Source of the DNA: Nitrososphaerota archaeon | Lineage (GTDB): Archaea; Thermoproteota; Nitrososphaeria; Nitrososphaerales; Gagatemarchaeaceae | Length of the DNA: 7,638 nt | Direction: 5' to 3' | Assembly (NCBI GenBank): GCA_005877365.1 | Contig: VBPP01000226.1 | Span: 1 to 7,638, forward strand | Shown here: piece after piece, positions 6,855 to 7,638 of the stretch | Numbering within the stretch: position 1 is the stretch's first letter | How the letters are laid out: every line of letters starts with the position of its first letter | The notes under the pieces: model-generated | Told to the model about the DNA's origin: nothing | What the model saw: the letters and a program-made list of their open reading frames with translations, nothing else | Databases searched by the model: none | Position numbers and translations under genes: made by a program

Positions 6855-6909
6855 CCACCTAAATTGGTGTTAGCGTACTATATTCGCAGTCCTGCTACTT
6901 ATACTGGTT
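6855..6909 (-). promoter_or_regulatory. Promoter and ribosome binding site of paralog B
   Basis: In reverse-strand order: AACCAG (6909-6904), the TATA-like GTATAAGTA (6904-6896) directly following, GAATAT (6885-6880), TTAGG (6862-6858) and the Shine-Dalgarno site AGGTGG (6860-6855), 6 bases before the TTG start. AACCAG, GAATAT and TTAGG recur before paralog A. The Shine-Dalgarno bases could pair with an upstream CACC (6869-6866) in a weak 4-bp hairpin. Confidence 0.6.
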
Positions 6910-7111
6910 CTTCCTGCCCTTTCTATGGAAGTCGGCAAGTTGATTGATTCGGTATCCAGAGCAGCAGTTGTGAGCCGCAATTCAGACGGAGGCAGCCACG
7001 GCCCGCAGGGCTCGCTGGCCGAGTCGTGTCGAGGTCGATAACATGCTTGATACCTACGTCCAACGCTGAGGCACAACCCCCACCATCATTTCCATGGGCG
7101 TCCAATCGCTC

Positions 7112-7142
7112 GCTCGCTTCTGTCCAGCCTTCCAAAGCGAGC
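7112..7142 (-). terminator. Candidate hairpin after the ribbon-helix-helix gene
   Basis: An 8-bp perfect inverted repeat, GCTCGCTT (7112-7119) with AAGCGAGC (7135-7142), with a 15-base loop, lies 12 bases past the reverse-strand stop codon at 7155. No T-run follows. The rest of the gap down to paralog B (6910-7111) shows no supportable gene. Confidence 0.4.
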
Positions 7143-7154
7143 AGCCTCCCACTT

Positions 7155-7328
7155 CTAATTCTTTCTCTGGCCCTGTAGTCCTCGCCGAATGAGGCCCTCG
7201 AGGACTACGCTCCTGCTCGCGAGGGGGGCCTTGCGGTCGAGCGCTTCTCGCTGTTTCTTCCTCACGAGCTCGTTCACTTCGGCGAGCAGCTCCTTCTCGA
7301 TCGTTATCGAGAGTCGGACCTTCTTCAT
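7155..7328 (-). CDS. Ribbon-helix-helix (CopG/Arc-type) DNA-binding protein, 57 residues
   Basis: A small transcription-factor-like protein. Translation of the reverse strand from ATG 7328-7326 to TAG 7157-7155 begins KKVRLSITIEKELLAEVNEL (residues 2-21). This is the classic pattern of a short beta strand with alternating residues (VRLSITI) that would enter the DNA major groove as a dimer, followed by a first helix. A basic loop (KKQREALDRK, 24-33) comes next, then the turn and second helix ASRSVVLEGLIRRGL (37-51). The length fits the smallest members of the superfamily. There is no Shine-Dalgarno site; the TATA box position predicts a leaderless transcript. Palindromic half-sites directly behind the TATA box suggest autoregulation. 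No toxin gene is seen on either side, so an antitoxin role is not indicated from this window, although a partner on the far side of 7638 cannot be excluded. Confidence 0.85.
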   Translation of the reverse strand: MKKVRLSITIEKELLAEVNELVRKKQREALDRKAPLASRSVVLEGLIRRGLQGQRKN

Positions 7329-7350
7329 ACGCGCATACGGTATTACAAGG

Positions 7351-7381
7351 AACTATAAGAGAACCACCATGGTGTCACACC
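7351..7381 (-). promoter_or_regulatory. TATA box and palindromic operator of the ribbon-helix-helix gene
   Basis: The TATA box CTTATAGTT (7359-7351, reverse strand) is centred about 27 bases before the ATG, so transcription should start at or next to the start codon. Immediately upstream is a run of alternating half-sites: CACC (7365-7368), GGTG (7371-7374) and CACC (7378-7381). The first two form the 10-bp palindrome CACCATGGTG, and the last two form GGTGTCACACC. Adjacent palindromic half-sites are typical operators for ribbon-helix-helix dimers, and binding here would block the basal transcription factors. Confidence 0.6.
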
Positions 7382-7393
7382 CCAAAAAAGGGG
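7380..7393. repeat. CCCC-A6-GGGG inverted repeat
   Basis: CCCC (7380-7383), six A (7384-7389) and GGGG (7390-7393) lie beside the operator. On the reverse strand the run reads as T6 and could end a transcript arriving from beyond the right edge; it may equally be a bent-DNA element behind the promoter. Confidence 0.4.
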
Positions 7394-7638
7394 CCGCCTC
7401 GTCGCCCCTCCACGCTGGGCCAAGAGGGAGTGTCGTCAATGGGGGAACTACAACGGCGAGAGAAAGCAGTTCCCCTTCAGGGACACGCCACGCGACTCAA
7501 TATTGGTTCGGCACGCCATCACCATCCTTTGCCCCCCAGGGCCTGTCTGTGTCCCTCCGGCATACACTAAACATATCCCCGGTTTGACCGGTCTGTGAAC
7601 CCTGCGAGGGAACCAGCGGCATAAGAGCTGGGGACCAG
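7394..7638. other. Right-hand stretch without a gene, with several hairpins
   Basis: I find no supportable reading frame here. GGGGAACT (7442-7449) pairs with AGTTCCCC (7468-7475), nested inside GTGTC (7430-7434) with GACAC (7482-7486), giving a 57-base two-stem structure. Near the edge three short hairpins follow each other: CCGGT-TTG-ACCGG (7579-7591), CCCT-GCG-AGGG (7600-7610) and CCAGC/GCTGG (7613-7631). An AT-rich patch, ACTAAACATAT (7566-7576), could be a forward TATA box for an RNA running off the window. I matched none of this to a known RNA; it fails the tRNA pattern. Confidence 0.4.

Noticed and set aside
6870..7135. Two overlapping reverse frames between the regulator and paralog B
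   Set aside because: They overlap each other and, at the left end, the promoter of paralog B; neither shows a motif or start signal.
7189..7587. Forward 132-codon frame at the right end
   Set aside because: Its first part is antisense to the ribbon-helix-helix gene and the rest crosses that gene's promoter and inverted repeats.
7604..7638. Possible 5' half of a tRNA at the right edge
   Set aside because: A D-arm-like stem is present but position 8 is A instead of the near-universal U, and the rest is outside the window.
1..7638. CRISPR array, insertion sequence or attachment site
   Set aside because: No regularly spaced direct repeats, transposase motifs, terminal inverted repeats with target duplications, or tRNA-end duplications were found by eye.

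Overview
The window looks like moderately GC-rich archaeal chromosome. Three things point to an archaeon: an FtsZ of the archaeal type, a membrane protease fused to an AN1 zinc finger, and AT-rich TATA-like boxes at archaeal spacing upstream of several genes. I cannot place it to phylum. A TACK-type lineage is a guess, because there is no rRNA or tRNA to anchor it.

Layout. (a) 1-928 (+): the 3' part of ftsZ, cut by the left edge of the window and ending in a strong hairpin that overlaps its stop codon. (b) 1313-2377 (+): an unrecognised soluble protein with two globular ends joined by a Pro/Lys/Ala-rich linker. (c) 2894-3946 (+): a predicted secreted protein of a family I do not recognise, here called paralog A. 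(d) 3947-4746: about 800 bases without a supportable gene, but with several hairpins. (e) 4747-5541 (-): AN1 zinc finger plus site-2 protease (M50 type), read from a TTG start. (f) 5772-6848 (-): paralog B, clearly homologous to (c), also read from TTG. (g) 7155-7328 (-): a 57-residue ribbon-helix-helix DNA-binding protein with its own TATA box and a row of palindromic half-sites just upstream. (h) 7329-7638: no gene seen; contains that promoter and several inverted repeats.

How the genes may work together. The most interesting unit is 2894-6848. Two homologous exported proteins with four conserved cysteines each lie on opposite strands, facing each other, with an intramembrane protease between them. 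The homology continues into their upstream DNA, where AACCAG, GAATAT, TTAGG and a Shine-Dalgarno-like element keep their order and nearly their spacing. The pair was therefore probably duplicated with its control region and may be co-regulated. A functional link to the protease or to the ribbon-helix-helix protein is inference from proximity only. The ftsZ gene is separated from the rest by a terminator and 384 bases, so it is probably an independent unit.
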